Assembly: GCA_030267565.1 (NCBI GenBank)
Contig: BRXU01000006.1
Coordinates: forward strand, 5,235,001 to 5,299,000
DNA: 64,000 nt
Direction: 5' to 3'
Source of the DNA: Pleodorina starrii
Lineage: Eukaryota; Chlorophyta; Chlorophyceae; Chlamydomonadales; Volvocaceae
Positions 8,584-19,535 of this stretch are shown one piece after another. The translations under genes and the position numbers were made by a program. The notes beneath the pieces were generated by a model. It saw only the letters and a program-made list of their open reading frames with translations. It was not told where the DNA came from and searched no databases. Position 1 is the stretch's first letter, and every line of letters starts with the position of its first letter.

Positions 8584-10620
8584 AAAGGTAAGGCTCAAAA
8601 CCTTGCCATGTGTTACTGCTACTGCCCTGCGGCAGGAGCCCACGTCCCGCTCTTCCGCCATGTTCACGTGTTGGCACACGGTGCCGCTCCTGCAATGTCA
8701 CTCTGCAGGCAACGGACTGCAGTCGCTGTGCAATATCGCGATTCAAGATTGTATTTAAGCTTGTCGGCCGCTGGCGGCAACTGCTCGAGCTCATGCAACG
8801 TCCACGTCCACGTTAGCAATACCATCCACAATACCACCCTCAAAAGGTACGGAACGACACATTACGTTCATGGCCGTTTGGCCATGTCGACGCATGACCT
8901 CTTCAGCGCATCGGTGCCGTAAGGCACCGTACAGCACCGTACGACACATCACTAAAACCTACGGCCCGTGTGCGCACATGACCGCATGGGTGCTTCCACG
9001 CATCAGCGCATACCCGCCACCGCGCCTGAGCCTACACGACCATATCCTATTCCATTCCTTACACACACATTACGCAAGGCGCCCACGCCTGCTGCCGTTT
9101 ATGCACGTAGCCACATATCAGCCGCACCCTTCTGTATAACACAACACACACGTGCGCGCTGCCGCTCCTGCAGCATCACTCCATACGCAACGGTCGTCGC
9201 CGCCAAATGCTGCACATAATGCACCGCCGTAAACAGATACGGTAATGTGCAAAACCTCACGTTCCGCTCTTCCGCCATGTTCACGTCTTGCCACACGGTG
9301 CCGCTCATACAATGTCACTCTGCAGGCAACGGGCTGCAGTCGCTGGGCAACATCGCGATTCAAAAATGTATTCAAGCTGATCAATGCCACCCACAATAGC
9401 GCCGTGAAAAGGTACGGTACCACACAGTACGTTCTACACTACCGCTCTTATGGCCACAGTACGGCGCATAAGCGCAAGGGCGCCTGCGCGCATATCAGCA
9501 TCTGCTGTTCCATTGCACAAAGCAACATCCCACCGTGCCGTTCTGTATAAAACAATACGCACACACGTCCTCATGCATTCTAACTCCACAGGCAACCGAC
9601 TGCAATCGCTGTACAATTTCGGCCGCCGGCGCCAAGTGCTCCAAATAATGCACCGCCATAAGAGATACGGTACGGTACAGTACGACACCCTACGACACAT
9701 TAGTAAACCCTACAGCCCATGTTGCCGCGTGAGTGCATGGACGCTTCAGCGCATCGGCGCATGGCCGCGAGGGCGAATGGCCACATATGAGCACCTCCTC
9801 TTCCATTGCATCAACCAACATCCCACCGTACCATTGTCGATAAAACAACACGCACGCGTGCACTGCCACTCATACATTGCCACTCCACAAGTCACGAAGT
9901 ACAGTCCGTGTACAATATCGGTCGGCATGAAGCCCTGTACGTCACACCACGCTCATGTCCGTATGGTACCCACACCAACGATGTCTGTGTTCACGCCGGA
10001 CCAATCTGTTCACTCCATATTCCGTACGGAACGCTCCGCTTTCACATATGAGCATCTGCTGTTCCATTGCATAAGGCAACATCCCACCCTACCGTCTTGT
10101 ATAAAACAACGCGCACGCGCGCGCTGCCGCTCATGCAGTGCAAGTCCACAGGCAACGGAATGCCATCGCTGCTCAATGTCGGCCGTTGGCGGCAAGTGCT
10201 CCAGACAATGCGCCGCCACAAAAGATACGGTACGCTACGGTACAGTACGGCACCGTACGACACAGTAGTAAACCCTACAGCCCATGCGACCGTATGAGTG
10301 CATGAACGCTTCAGTACATCGGACCACCTGCTGTTTCATTGCATGACCCAACATCCCACCGTAACGTCCTGTATACAACAACACGCACGCGCCCGCTACC
10401 GGTCATACACTGCCACTCCACAGGTAACGAACTGCAGTCGCTGTACAATATTGACCGCCGGCACCAAGTGCTCCGGATAATGGAACGTCTACGTCCACCT
10501 TCTTGCATGGACGCGGACGAATCGGTTAACTCGATATTCCGTACGGAACGCTCTCCTTTCACCGCAGATGATATCAATGCCTGCCAGATATGATACGTCA
10601 TGTCTTCAGTATTCTTCATA
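8584..10620. repeat. Degenerate subtelomere-like repeat block
   Basis: About seven diverged copies of a module, at about 8650, 9130, 9260, 9530, 9830, 10080 and 10365. Each is built on a CGCNCGCTGCCGCTCATNCA-like stretch, then CTCCACAGGCAACGG, CTGCAGTCGCTG and GGCGNCAAGTGCTCC. They are separated by GGTACGGTACAGTACG-type short repeats and AGTAAACCCTACAGCCCATG. In one frame many modules read CRSC-x8-CSRC, but frame and stops vary between modules. The longest open frame is 9450-10268. I regard the block as repeat, possibly decayed coding sequence. Confidence 0.6.
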
Positions 10621-10622
10621 AC

Positions 10623-11085
10623 TATATGCAGCCTTCCGCTCTGCATTCGTCTAAACTGTCTGTTACCATCAGCGTACATTCCAGTTAACATTCAGCACGG
10701 TACGCCACGTGGACGCATGGACGCATGAACGTATCGGCGCATGGACGCATGGCCGCGTGGGCGTGTGTATGGTATTCATAGCGACGGTTTCGGGATGACC
10801 GTGGGTGTCACATGCTGCCAACGGTGTCCATACCGACGGATTCGCTTTGGATTTGTATTTCGATTTCGATTTGGATTTGAGTTTGGGTTTAATCTTGCAT
10901 TTGTGTCTGCCTTTCAACTTGTCGCCTTGTCGGCTAGCATAAATCACGCGCCCCGGTCGTCAGTGTACGCATGCTGCCAGCGTTTGTGTGCTCACCCTTA
11001 CTTCATACTCCGTACATAGCCGTCAACGCTAAACGCCTAATAATTCCATGAATGCCCTCATGTTACACTGTGTCAATGTGCTAAC
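10623..11085 (+). repeat. 463-bp tandem repeat, unit 1
   Basis: This aligns base by base with the unit 463 nt downstream, with few substitutions. It contains GACGCATGGCCGCGTGGGCG and a hexanucleotide-periodic run around 10847-10905 (GGATTT, CGATTT, GAGTTT, GGGTTT). A related diverged copy lies at about 46580-46745. Confidence 0.85.
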
Positions 11086-11545
11086 CATATGCAGCCTTCC
11101 GCTCTGCATTCGTCTAAACTGTCTGTTGCCATCAGCGTACATTCCGGTTAACATTCAGCACGGTACGCCACGTGGACGCATGGACGCATGAACGTATCGG
11201 CGCATGGACGCATGGCCGCGTGGGCGTGTGTATGGTATTCATAGCGACGCTTTCGGGATGACCGTGGGTGTCACATGCTGCCAACGGTGTCGATACCGAG
11301 GGATTCGCTTTGGATTTGTATTTCGATTTCGATTTGGATTTGAGTTTGGGTTTAATCTTGCATTTGTGCCTGCCTTTCAACTTGTCGCCTTGTCGGCTAG
11401 CATAAATCACGCGCCCCGGTCGTCAGTGTACGCATGCTGCCACCGTTTGTGTGCTCACCCTCACTTCATACTCCGTACATAGCCGTCAACGCTAAACGCC
11501 TAATAATTCCATGAATGCCTTCATGTTACACTGCGTCAATGTGCT
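11086..11545 (+). repeat. 463-bp tandem repeat, unit 2
   Basis: This is the second unit of the same duplication, ending at TGCGTCAATGTGCTT. After it the sequence diverges from unit 1, although TGTATGGTATCCATACCGAC at about 11584 echoes part of the unit again. Confidence 0.85.
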
Positions 11546-12648
11546 TGTGCATCGACGCACAACCGCAAGGGCGCGTGCGCGCGTGTATGGTATCCATACC
11601 GACACTTTGCCTGTGCGCTTGGCTTTACGGCTCGGTTTCACCTTCTCGACCGCCGGTACCAAAACTTTAACGTCATATTACGTTTACGTGTACGTTACTA
11701 GTATGTGGGTCATGCACATACCATACGCATTTGCTATCCATATGGATTTGGACTGGACTTTGGCCCCTGCACTCTGTTTCGCCTCGCTCCGACTCCTCTG
11801 TGCGCAAGTCACTAGGTATACGCACCCATGCTTTGTGTGCTCACGCCCGACGACTGTCCGTATCTTCCCGTACCTGTGCTGTCCAACACTAATGTGCTCC
11901 TGCACTCCTGCGGCCCGCCGTTGTAGTAGGGTCCGGCGGTCCTTCTGCCCACCGGCCCTTCCAGCCATCCGTCAACTCTTTCGCAACATGCACGCCAACG
12001 TTCTACTGACTGCCAACGTTTGTTGACGACGACTATCACCATCCTTTTCGGCAAGCTCTTAGTATACAGATACAACGCAACAAATTTCCGGAAACGACAT
12101 GCGTCAATAGCATTCAGCGTAAGCTTCCCACACGACTACAAATACAAAGCACTGCCTCATGTATGCTTTCACAGTCTACAGTTCCTTTCCTTGCACGACA
12201 GTCAGCACTGAATATCCTACACCGTACCGCGCGTCCGCCGGCTGACCGCCCAGCAAATTCTTCTCCTTGGACAGTACACCCGCCACCCTCATCGCGACAA
12301 ACACTCCGCCGCTGCGCTACTATCACCTTGTCCTATCTTCTTCCCTTTCAACAAACGCGCCGCACTTCAAAAATCACGCAAACGTCTCTAAAATTCCAGC
12401 AGACCCACGGGTCACTGACACCGCTGACAGCGCTCATAACACGGAACGACTCACTACGCCCTCACACCACTCACCGACTCACCGCTCATCCCGCTGGACG
12501 ACTCAGTGGCCACCGCTGGGCGTTAACCGCTTCACGTCGACGTGCAGCGCTTAACACACACGTGCACGTGTTAACACACACGTTAACACACACGTTAGCA
12601 CACACGTCGGGACGACTCCGCTCACACAACACCCATAACAAGCGCAGC
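11546..12648. other. Non-coding mosaic, no gene supported
   Basis: 11884-12025 carries the dispersed module that starts CCTGCGGCCCGCCGTTGTAG and continues to GCCAACGTTCTACTGACTGC, seen many times downstream. 12026-12540 is unique sequence without convincing coding signal. 12545-12620 has CACACGTTAACACACACGTT short repeats. Confidence 0.5.
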
Positions 12649-12699
12649 ACGAACATAAGCACACGGGCGCGGAAGCGCCCTGCTAGTGCTTATGTTCGT
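12649..12699. mobile_element. Helitron-like 3' terminus in a large palindrome (terminus 1)
   Basis: The stem GGGCGC-GGAA-GCGCCC (12665-12680) is followed by TG and CTAG (12683-12686), then T. Helitrons end in a short hairpin followed by CTRR and insert between A and T. Outer arms ACGAACATAAGCAC and GTGCTTATGTTCGT are perfect 14-bp inverted repeats around it. Confidence 0.6.
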
Positions 12700-13588
12700 A
12701 CAATGTACGAACTATGAAGAGGCCACTTGGGGACAAAAAGCTGCAAGGGTTAGCATAAGAAATCTGGCAGGCATCATCAGCCAACTAGCAGTAGCAATAC
12801 ACCTAGCACATAGCAACACACATTTCCACCAGCACACTCAGCTAGAAAACCAAGCGGCAAATGTCGCACTGCGTACTGCCATCCGCATGCCCGCTCATAT
12901 CGGAAAACCATGCGGTGCAATAAACATATCAACAAACGATATAAACAACAAAATAAATAGACGTCCCGACAGCCGCACAGCAAAAACTTCACGAGCGACC
13001 AAAAGTTGGTCGGCGCCCGACACGCCGGCCCGGCCACCCGACCGCCCGTCGCAGTATTCTCGCCCGCCGACGTCTGGCAATGTCACTAATGAATGCCGTG
13101 CAACACGACAAATACCGCAGCATCAACAGCGACACGAAAATCGGCAACGATTTGGCAACCAACGACAGTTTGGAATTCCTTCGGAACATGTACGCCAACG
13201 TTCTGCTGACTGCCAACGTTTGTGGACAACGATTTGGCAACCGACGGCAGATGTCAATCCGCGCGGCAACGATTTGGCAACCGACGACAGAAGCAAATCC
13301 GCAGCCCGCCACCGCCACCGCCACCGCCACCGCCACCGCCACCGCTCACTGGTTGCTGATACCGCTGACAGCGCTAGGCGACCCACACATCGGCGAGTCC
13401 CGCTGGGGAACTGGGCGGCCCGCCTTATTAGTAATACCGAGGCGGCCGACGGCCACCCATCCCCCGAGGTGTATGTGCTGTCAGTCGTCAGTGTACGCAT
13501 GCTGCCGCTTAACGTTAACGTTAAGAGTAACCTTAACCACTTAACGTTAACGTTCAGCTTAACCTTAACCGCTTAACGTTTCCGTACT
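12694..13588 (+). repeat. 895-bp tandem duplication, unit 1 (partial S copy plus 40-bp minisatellite)
   Basis: This starts at GTTCGTACAATGTACGAAC. It contains a 5' S-family portion (12714-13120), 40-bp minisatellite units (CGGCAACGATTTGGCAACCG), a short CCGCCA run, a CGGCGAGTCCCGCTGG module and GTTAACGTTAAC repeats. The next unit repeats all of this. Confidence 0.85.
13504..13577. repeat. GTTAAC/CCTTAACC short-repeat block
   Basis: Runs of TTAACGTTAACGTTAAG and CTTAACCTTAACCGC. Similar blocks are at 14397-14468, 15303-15408, 33676-33765, 46745-46850, 48155-48315 and 49041-49115. They look like degenerate telomere-type (TTAAGG/CCTTAA) repeats. Confidence 0.7.
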
Positions 13589-14477
13589 GTTCGTACAATG
13601 TACGAACTATGAAGAGGCCACTTGGGGACAAAAAGCTGCAAGGGTTAGCATAAGAAATCTGGCAGGCATCATCAGCCAACTAGCAGTAGCAATACACCTA
13701 GCACATAGCAACACACATTTCCACCAGCACACTCAGCTAGAAAACCAAGCGGCAAACGTCGCACTGCGTACTGCCATCCGCATGCCCGCTCATATCGGAA
13801 AACCATGCGGTGCAATAAACATATCAACAAACGATATAAACAACAAAATAAATAGACGTCCCGACAGCCGCACAGCAAAAACTTCACGAGCGACCAAAAG
13901 TTGGTCGGCGCCCGACACGCCGGCCCGGCCGCCCGACCGCCCGTCGCGGTATTCTCGCCCGCCGACGTCTGGCAATGTCACTAATGAATGCCGTGCAACA
14001 CGACAAATACCGCAGCATCAACAGCGACACGAAAATCGGCAACGATTTGGCAACCAACGACAGTTTGGAATTCCTTCGGAACATGTACGCCAACGTTCTG
14101 CTGACTGCCAACGTTTGTGGACAACGATTTGGCAACCGACGGCAGATGTCAATCCGCGCGGCAACGATTTGGCAACCGACGACAGAAGCAAATCCGCAGC
14201 CCGCCACCGCCACCGCCACCGCCACCGCCACCGCTCACTGGTTGCTGATACCGCTGACAGCGCTAGGCGACCCACACATCGGCGAGTCCCGCTGGGGAAC
14301 TGGGCGGCCCGCCTTATTAGTAATACCGAGGCGGCCGACGGCCACCCATCCCCCGAGGTGTATGTGCTGTCAGTCGTCAGTGTACGCATGCTGCCGCTTA
14401 ACGTTAACGTTAAGAGTAACCTTAACCACTTAACGTTAACGTTCAGCTTAACCTTAACCGCTTAACGTTTCCGTACA
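13589..14477 (+). repeat. 895-bp tandem duplication, unit 2
   Basis: This is a near-identical copy of the preceding unit with two fewer CCGCCA hexamers (12 bp shorter in the array), a few substitutions, and a different right flank (ACACACCTGC). Confidence 0.85.
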
Positions 14478-14514
14478 CACCTGCAAACTCGACGGTGCTC
14501 ATCACAAGCGCGTG

Positions 14515-14690
14515 CACACACCACTGAACGACTGGCAGCTCACACGGCTCAGCGGCTAGGCGTTCACACCGCTGGGCGACTGGCTGGGCAGTTACGCCAG
14601 TGAGCGGCTAGCCGCTCACCCCGCTCACTGGGCGCTCACACCGCTGGGCGACTAGCCACTCACACGACGCTCATAACAAACGCAGCACGA
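14515..14690. repeat. GGGCGACTGG minisatellite
   Basis: Imperfect units of the type CACACCGCTGGGCGACTNGC. The same minisatellite occurs at 33495-33680, 35480-35710, 36215-36375, 47900-48155 and 49150-49315. Confidence 0.7.
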
Positions 14691-14725
14691 ACATAAGCAC
14701 ACGGGCGCGGAAGCGCCCTGCTAGT
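14687..14725. mobile_element. Helitron-like 3' terminus 2
   Basis: Hairpin GGGCGC-GGAA-GCGCCC at 14703-14718 and CTAG at 14721-14724, followed by T and then ATGAAGAGG, an internal position of the S family leader. The right outer arm of the palindrome is missing here. Confidence 0.6.
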
Positions 14726-15310
14726 ATGAAGAGGCCACTTGGGGATACATTGTTACGGACTTGACATAAGAAATCTGCAAGACATCCTCAGCCAACTAGC
14801 GGTGTGTGTCGCTCTAACTTATAGCGACACACATTTCAACAAGCACACTTAATAGTAAAGGCAAACAACAGACGTCGCACTGCGTACTGCCATCCCCATA
14901 CCGCAGCAGATAGCACAGCCATAATGCGCAATCAGCATGTCAACCTAAAATATAAACAACAAAATAAATACACATCCCGACAGCCACACAGCAAAAACAT
15001 GACGAGCGACCAAAAGTTACCCGGAGCCCGGCGCGCCGGCCCGGCCGCCCGACCGCCCGTCGCGCTTTTGTCGCCCACCGGCGTCTGGCAATGTCACAAA
15101 TACCGCAACATCAACAGCGACACGAAAGTCGGCAAGTCCACACTCTGAACTAAATCTGCGCGGCAACAATTTCGCAACTAAATGCCGTGCAACGAAATGC
15201 ACGTCGCAGCGTCAATAGCTGCCCCAATAACAGCTTGCTCGCAATGTAAAAACATCGGGCCACGACTCGTATGCTTGCTGGTCGGGACATCGCGCAGCCC
15301 TCTGATAAGC
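14725..15310 (+). repeat. S-family repeat, copy 5 (diverged)
   Basis: This keeps the order of S landmarks (CATAAGAAATCTG, GACGAGCGACCAAAAGTT, CTCGCAATGTAAAAACATCG). It lacks the usual ATTACTTTGGCA end and runs into CCTTAACC repeats. Copies 3 and 4 are the partial S sequences inside the 895-bp units. Confidence 0.75.
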
Positions 15311-15544
15311 TTTAAGGCTAAGGTTCACCTTAAAAAATGCTTAACGTTAACGTTAAGGTTCACCTTAACCGCTTAACGTTAACGTTAAGGTTAACCTTAA
15401 CCGCTTCACATCTGCAAACTCCGCGGTGCTCATCACAAGCGCGTACACACACGGTCCGAAAGACCGCCGCACTTCTTCAACCCGCCGCCGCCGCCGCCGC
15501 TCAAGCCGCCGATTTTCATCACAACCGCATGCACACACGTCAGC

Positions 15545-15665
15545 AGGCAGGGAAAGGCAGGCAGACAGGGGCAGGCAGAAAAAGGCAGGGGCAGGCGGGC
15601 AGGCACAAGTAGGCAGGGAGGGGCAGGCAGGCAGAGAGCAGGGGCAGGCAGGGCAAGGGGCAGGG
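15545..15665. repeat. GGCAGG-rich minisatellite
   Basis: Purine-rich GGCAGG/GGGGCA repeats (for example AGGCAGGGAGGGGCAGGCAG). The same tract recurs at 34238-34365, each time preceded by AAGCCGCCGATNTTCATCAC. A different CAGGCAGCCAGGCAG run is at 35170-35245. Confidence 0.8.
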
Positions 15666-15930
15666 GCCGTGCAACACGACAAATACCGCAGCATCAACAA
15701 CGGCACGAAAATCGGGAAGTCCACAATCCGAAGTAAATCCGTGTGGCAACAATTTGGCAACCGACGACGACAAAGTATCTTTAAGCACTTTCCTTCAAAC
15801 TTGTCGCCTTGTCAGAGTCCCCTCCTGACAGCAAGCCGTCAGTGTACGCATGCTGTCGACACCCTGGCTTTGTGTGTTAACCCTCCCTGCATGACGCATT
15901 CATGTTACACCACGTCCATGTGTCCACGTT

Positions 15931-16010
15931 CATATGTTCTTACGAACATGCTTATGTTCGTAAGAACATGCTTATGTTCGTAAGAACATGCTTATGTTCG
16001 TAAGAACATA
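15931..16010. repeat. Array of palindromes ATGTTC-GTAA-GAACAT
   Basis: Three tandem 20-bp units GCTTATGTTCGTAAGAACAT, preceded by one unit whose spacer is inverted (ATGTTC-TTAC-GAACAT). The arms are perfect 6-bp inverted repeats. The array sits directly before an S-family copy, as single units do at 25482 and 28610. Confidence 0.85.
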
Positions 16011-16011
16011 T

Positions 16012-16563
16012 GAAGAGAGCCAACGCGCCACAATCATCATTGGTCAGCATAAGAAATCTGCTACAGCTAGCCACTAGACTATCAACAGCATTGCATCTAC
16101 ACCACGCCTCCACATATTCCAACCAGCACACTCAGCGACGAAACCAAGCGGCAAACATCGCACTGCATATTACCGCATTGCATCACAGCAGATAGCACAG
16201 CCATAATGCGCAATCAACATATCAACATAAAATATAAGCAACAAGATAAATAGACGTCGCCAAAACCACACGGCGAAAACATGATACGCGACCAAAAGTT
16301 GCCCGGCGGCCACCCGCCGACCGCACGCCACCCAATATTCTCACCCGCCAGCGTTTAGCATATACATTAATAAATGCCGTGCAACGAAATACACGTCGCA
16401 GCGTCAATAGCAGCCCGAATAACAGCTCGCTCGCAATGTAAAAACATCGGGCCACGACTCGTATCTTCGCTGGTCGCGACATCGTGCAGCCCTCTGACAA
16501 GCTTCTCTGCAGATAATATAAATTCATATTGCACAAACGTGTAAGATACAGCATTACTTTGGC
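16012..16563 (+). repeat. S-family repeat, copy 6
   Basis: This is the leading part of the first, expanded macrosatellite unit. It ends ATTACTTTGGCA and continues into ACTGCTGGGCCACTAATTCC. Confidence 0.85.
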
Positions 16564-16740
16564 ACACTGCTGGGCCACTAATTCCTAACACCGCTCGCAC
16601 GAAGAGGCGACCCACACGAAGGGCCGACCCGCACAAAGACACAACCCGCACGAAGGGACAACTAGAAGCTGACACCGCTAGGCGGGACAACTGCATGCTG
16701 ACACCTCTGGATGGGCACGAAGGGGTAACTGCATGCTGAC

Positions 16741-17835
16741 GGGGCTAGGGGCTAGGGGCTAGGGGCTAGGGGCTAGGGGCTAGGGGCTAGGGGCTAGGGG
16801 CTAGGGGCTAGGGGCTAGGGGCTAGGGGCTAGGGGCTACGGGCTACGGGCTACGGGCTAGGGGCTAGGGGCTAGGGGCTAGGGGCTAGGGGCTAGGGGCT
16901 AGGGGCTAGGGGCTAGGGGCTAGGGGCTAGGGGCTAGGGGCTAGGGGCTAGGGGCTAGGGGCTAGGGGCTAGGGGCTAGGGGCTGGGGGCTGGGGGCTGG
17001 GGGCTGGGGGCTTGGGGCTAGGGGCTAGGGGCTACGGGCTACGGGCTACGGGCTAGGGGCTAGGGGCTAGGGGCTAGGGGCTAGGGGCTAGGGGCTAGGG
17101 GCTAGGGGCTAGGGGCTAGGGGCTAGGGGCTAGGGGCTAGGGGCTAGGGGCTAGGGGCTAGGGGCTAGGGGCTAGGGGCTAGGGGCTAGGGGCTAGGGGC
17201 TAGGGGCTAGGGGCTAGGGGCTAGGGGCTAGGGGCTAGGGGCTAGGGGCTAGGGGCTAGGGGCTAGGGGCTAGGGGCTAGGGGCTAGGGGCTAGGGGCTA
17301 GGGGCTAGGGGCTAGGGGCTAGGGGCTAGGGGCTAGGGGCTAGGGGCAAGGGGCTAGGGGCTAGCGGCTAGGGGCTAGGGGCTAGGGGCTAGGGGCTAGG
17401 GGCTAGGGGCTAGGGGCTAGGGGCTAGGGGCTAGGGGCTAGGGGCTGGGGGGTAGGGGCTAGGGGCTAGGGGCTAGGGGCTAGGGGCTAGGGGCTAGGGG
17501 CTAGGGGCTAGGGGCTAGGGGCTAGGGGCTAGGGGCTAGGGGCTAGGGGCTAGGGGCTAGGGGCTAGGGGCTAGGGGCTAGGGGCTAGGGGCTAGGGGCT
17601 AGGGGCTAGGGGCTAGGGGCTAGGGGCTAGGGGCTAGGGGCAAGGGGCTAGGGGCAAGGGGCTAGGGGCAAGGGGCTAGGGGCCAGGGGCTAGGGGCTAG
17701 GGGCTAGGGGCTAGGGGCTAGGGGCTAGGGGCTAGGGGCTAGGGGCTAGGGGCTAGGGGCTAGGGGCTAGGGGCTAGGGGCTAGGGGCTAGGGGCTAGGG
17801 GCTAGGGGCTAGGGGCTAGGGGCTAGGGGCTAGGG
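16741..17835 (+). repeat. (GGGGCTA)n array 1
   Basis: About 155 heptamers with rare variants (GGGCTAC, GGGGCTG, GGGGCAA). The array stops in GCTAGGGTTAACCTTAACCG. Confidence 0.98.
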
Positions 17836-17984
17836 TTAACCTTAACCGCTTCACGTTTCCGTACATATCTGCAAACACACCACACTCAGCTAAGAAGCCA
17901 AGCGACACACGTCGAACTACTCACTGCCAGATGCCTGCCTACAATATCATCTTACACAGCCATAATGCGCAATCAACATGTCAA

Positions 17985-18860
17985 CCGCCACCGCCACCGC
18001 CACCGCCACCGCCACCGCCACCGCCACCGCCACCGCCACCGCCACCGCCACCGCCACCGCCACCGCCACCGCCACCGCCACCGCCACCGCCACCGCCACC
18101 GCCACCGCCACCGCCACCGCCACCGCCACCGCCACCGCCACCGCCACCGCCACCGCCACCGCCACCGCCACCGCCACCGCCACCGCCACCGCCACCGCCA
18201 CCGCCACCGCCACCGCCACCGCCACCGCCACCGCCACCGCCACCGCCACCGCCACCGCCACCGCCACCGCCACCGCCACCGCCACCGCCACCGCCACCGC
18301 CACCGCCACCGCCACCGCCACCGCCACCGCCACCGCCACCGCCACCGCCACCGCCACCGCCACCGCCACCGCCACCGCCACCGCCACCGCCACCGCCACC
18401 GCCACCGCCACCGCCACCGCCACCGCCACCGCCACCGCCACCGCCACCGCCACCGCCACCGCCACCGCCACCGCCACCGCCACCGCCACCGCCACCGCCA
18501 CCGCCACCGCCACCGCCACCGCCACCGCCACCGCCACCGCCACCGCCACCGCCACCGCCACCGCCACCGCCACCGGCAGAGCCACCGCCACCGCCACCGC
18601 CACCGCCACCGCCACCGCCACCGCCACCGCCACCGCCACCGCCACCGCCACCGACACCGCCACAGCCACAGCCACAGCCACCGCCACAGCCACCGCCACC
18701 GCCACCGCCACCGCCACCGCCACCGCCACCGCCACCGCCACCGCCACCGCCACCGCCACCGCCACCGCCACCGCCACCGCCACCGCCACCGCCACCGCCA
18801 CCGCCACCGCCACCGCCACCGCCACCGCCACCGCCACCGCCACCGCCACCGCCACCGCCA

Positions 18861-18892
<32 letters not shown>

Positions 18893-19310
18893 GCCACCGC
18901 CACCGCCACCGCCACCGCCACCGCCACCGCCACCGCCACCGCCACCGCCACCGCCACCGCCACCGCCACCGCCACCGCCACCGCCACCGCCACCGCCACC
19001 GCCACCGCCACCGCCACCGCCACCGCCACCGCCACCGCCACCGCCACCGCCACCGCCACCGCCACCGCCACCGCCACCGCCACCGCCACCGCCACCGCCA
19101 CCGCCACCGCCACCGCCACCGCCACCGCCACCGCCACCGCCACCGCCACCGCCACCGCCACCGCCACCGCCACCGCCACCGCCACCGCCACCGCCACCGC
19201 CACCGCCACCGCCACCGCCACCGCCACCGCCACCGCCACCGCCACCGCCACCGCCACCGCCACCGCCACCGCCACCGCCACCGCCACCGCCACCGCCACC
19301 GCCACCGCCA
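17985..19310 (+). repeat. (CCGCCA)n array 1, 1.3 kb
   Basis: About 220 hexamers with few variants (a GGCAGA interruption near 18575 and CAGCCA near 18662). The hexamer keeps every frame open: Pro runs, His-Arg and Ala-Thr on one strand; Gly, Trp-Arg and Ala-Val on the other. None of these is a credible protein. Confidence 0.98.
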
Positions 19311-19535
19311 ACGATTTGGCAACCGACGACAGTTTGAGTGGTGTCAGCGACTGATACCACTACGCACTCACACTGCTCGACGACTGGCCGCTCATCCCGC
19401 TGGGCGACTCAGTTAAGTCAATCCGCGCGGCAATGATTTGGCAACCGACGGCAGATGTCAATCCGCGCGGCAACGATTTGGCAACCGACGACAGAAGTAA
19501 ATCCGCGCGGCACGAAGGGGCAACTGCATGCTGAC

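Noticed and set aside
9450..10268. 272-codon frame as a zinc-finger repeat protein
   Set aside because: The Cys pairs are not kept in both repeats within this frame (CHSY and YSPC in one), and neighbouring modules use other frames.
11640..11700. tRNA or small RNA gene
   Set aside because: No cloverleaf or box A/B pair could be traced. Hairpins seen elsewhere are palindromes tied to repeat edges.
12686..13576. 296-codon frame across the 895-bp unit
   Set aside because: It crosses S repeat, minisatellite, hexamer array and GTTAAC repeats, so it cannot be one protein. The next unit has only a shortened version.
17931..19416. Open frames of polyproline, His-Arg, Ala-Thr, Gly, Trp-Arg and Ala-Val
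   Set aside because: All six arise from the CCGCCA hexamer, which contains no stop in any frame. The same holds at 21029-21484, 24167-24706, 27325-27834, 30488-30811 and 48311-48894.
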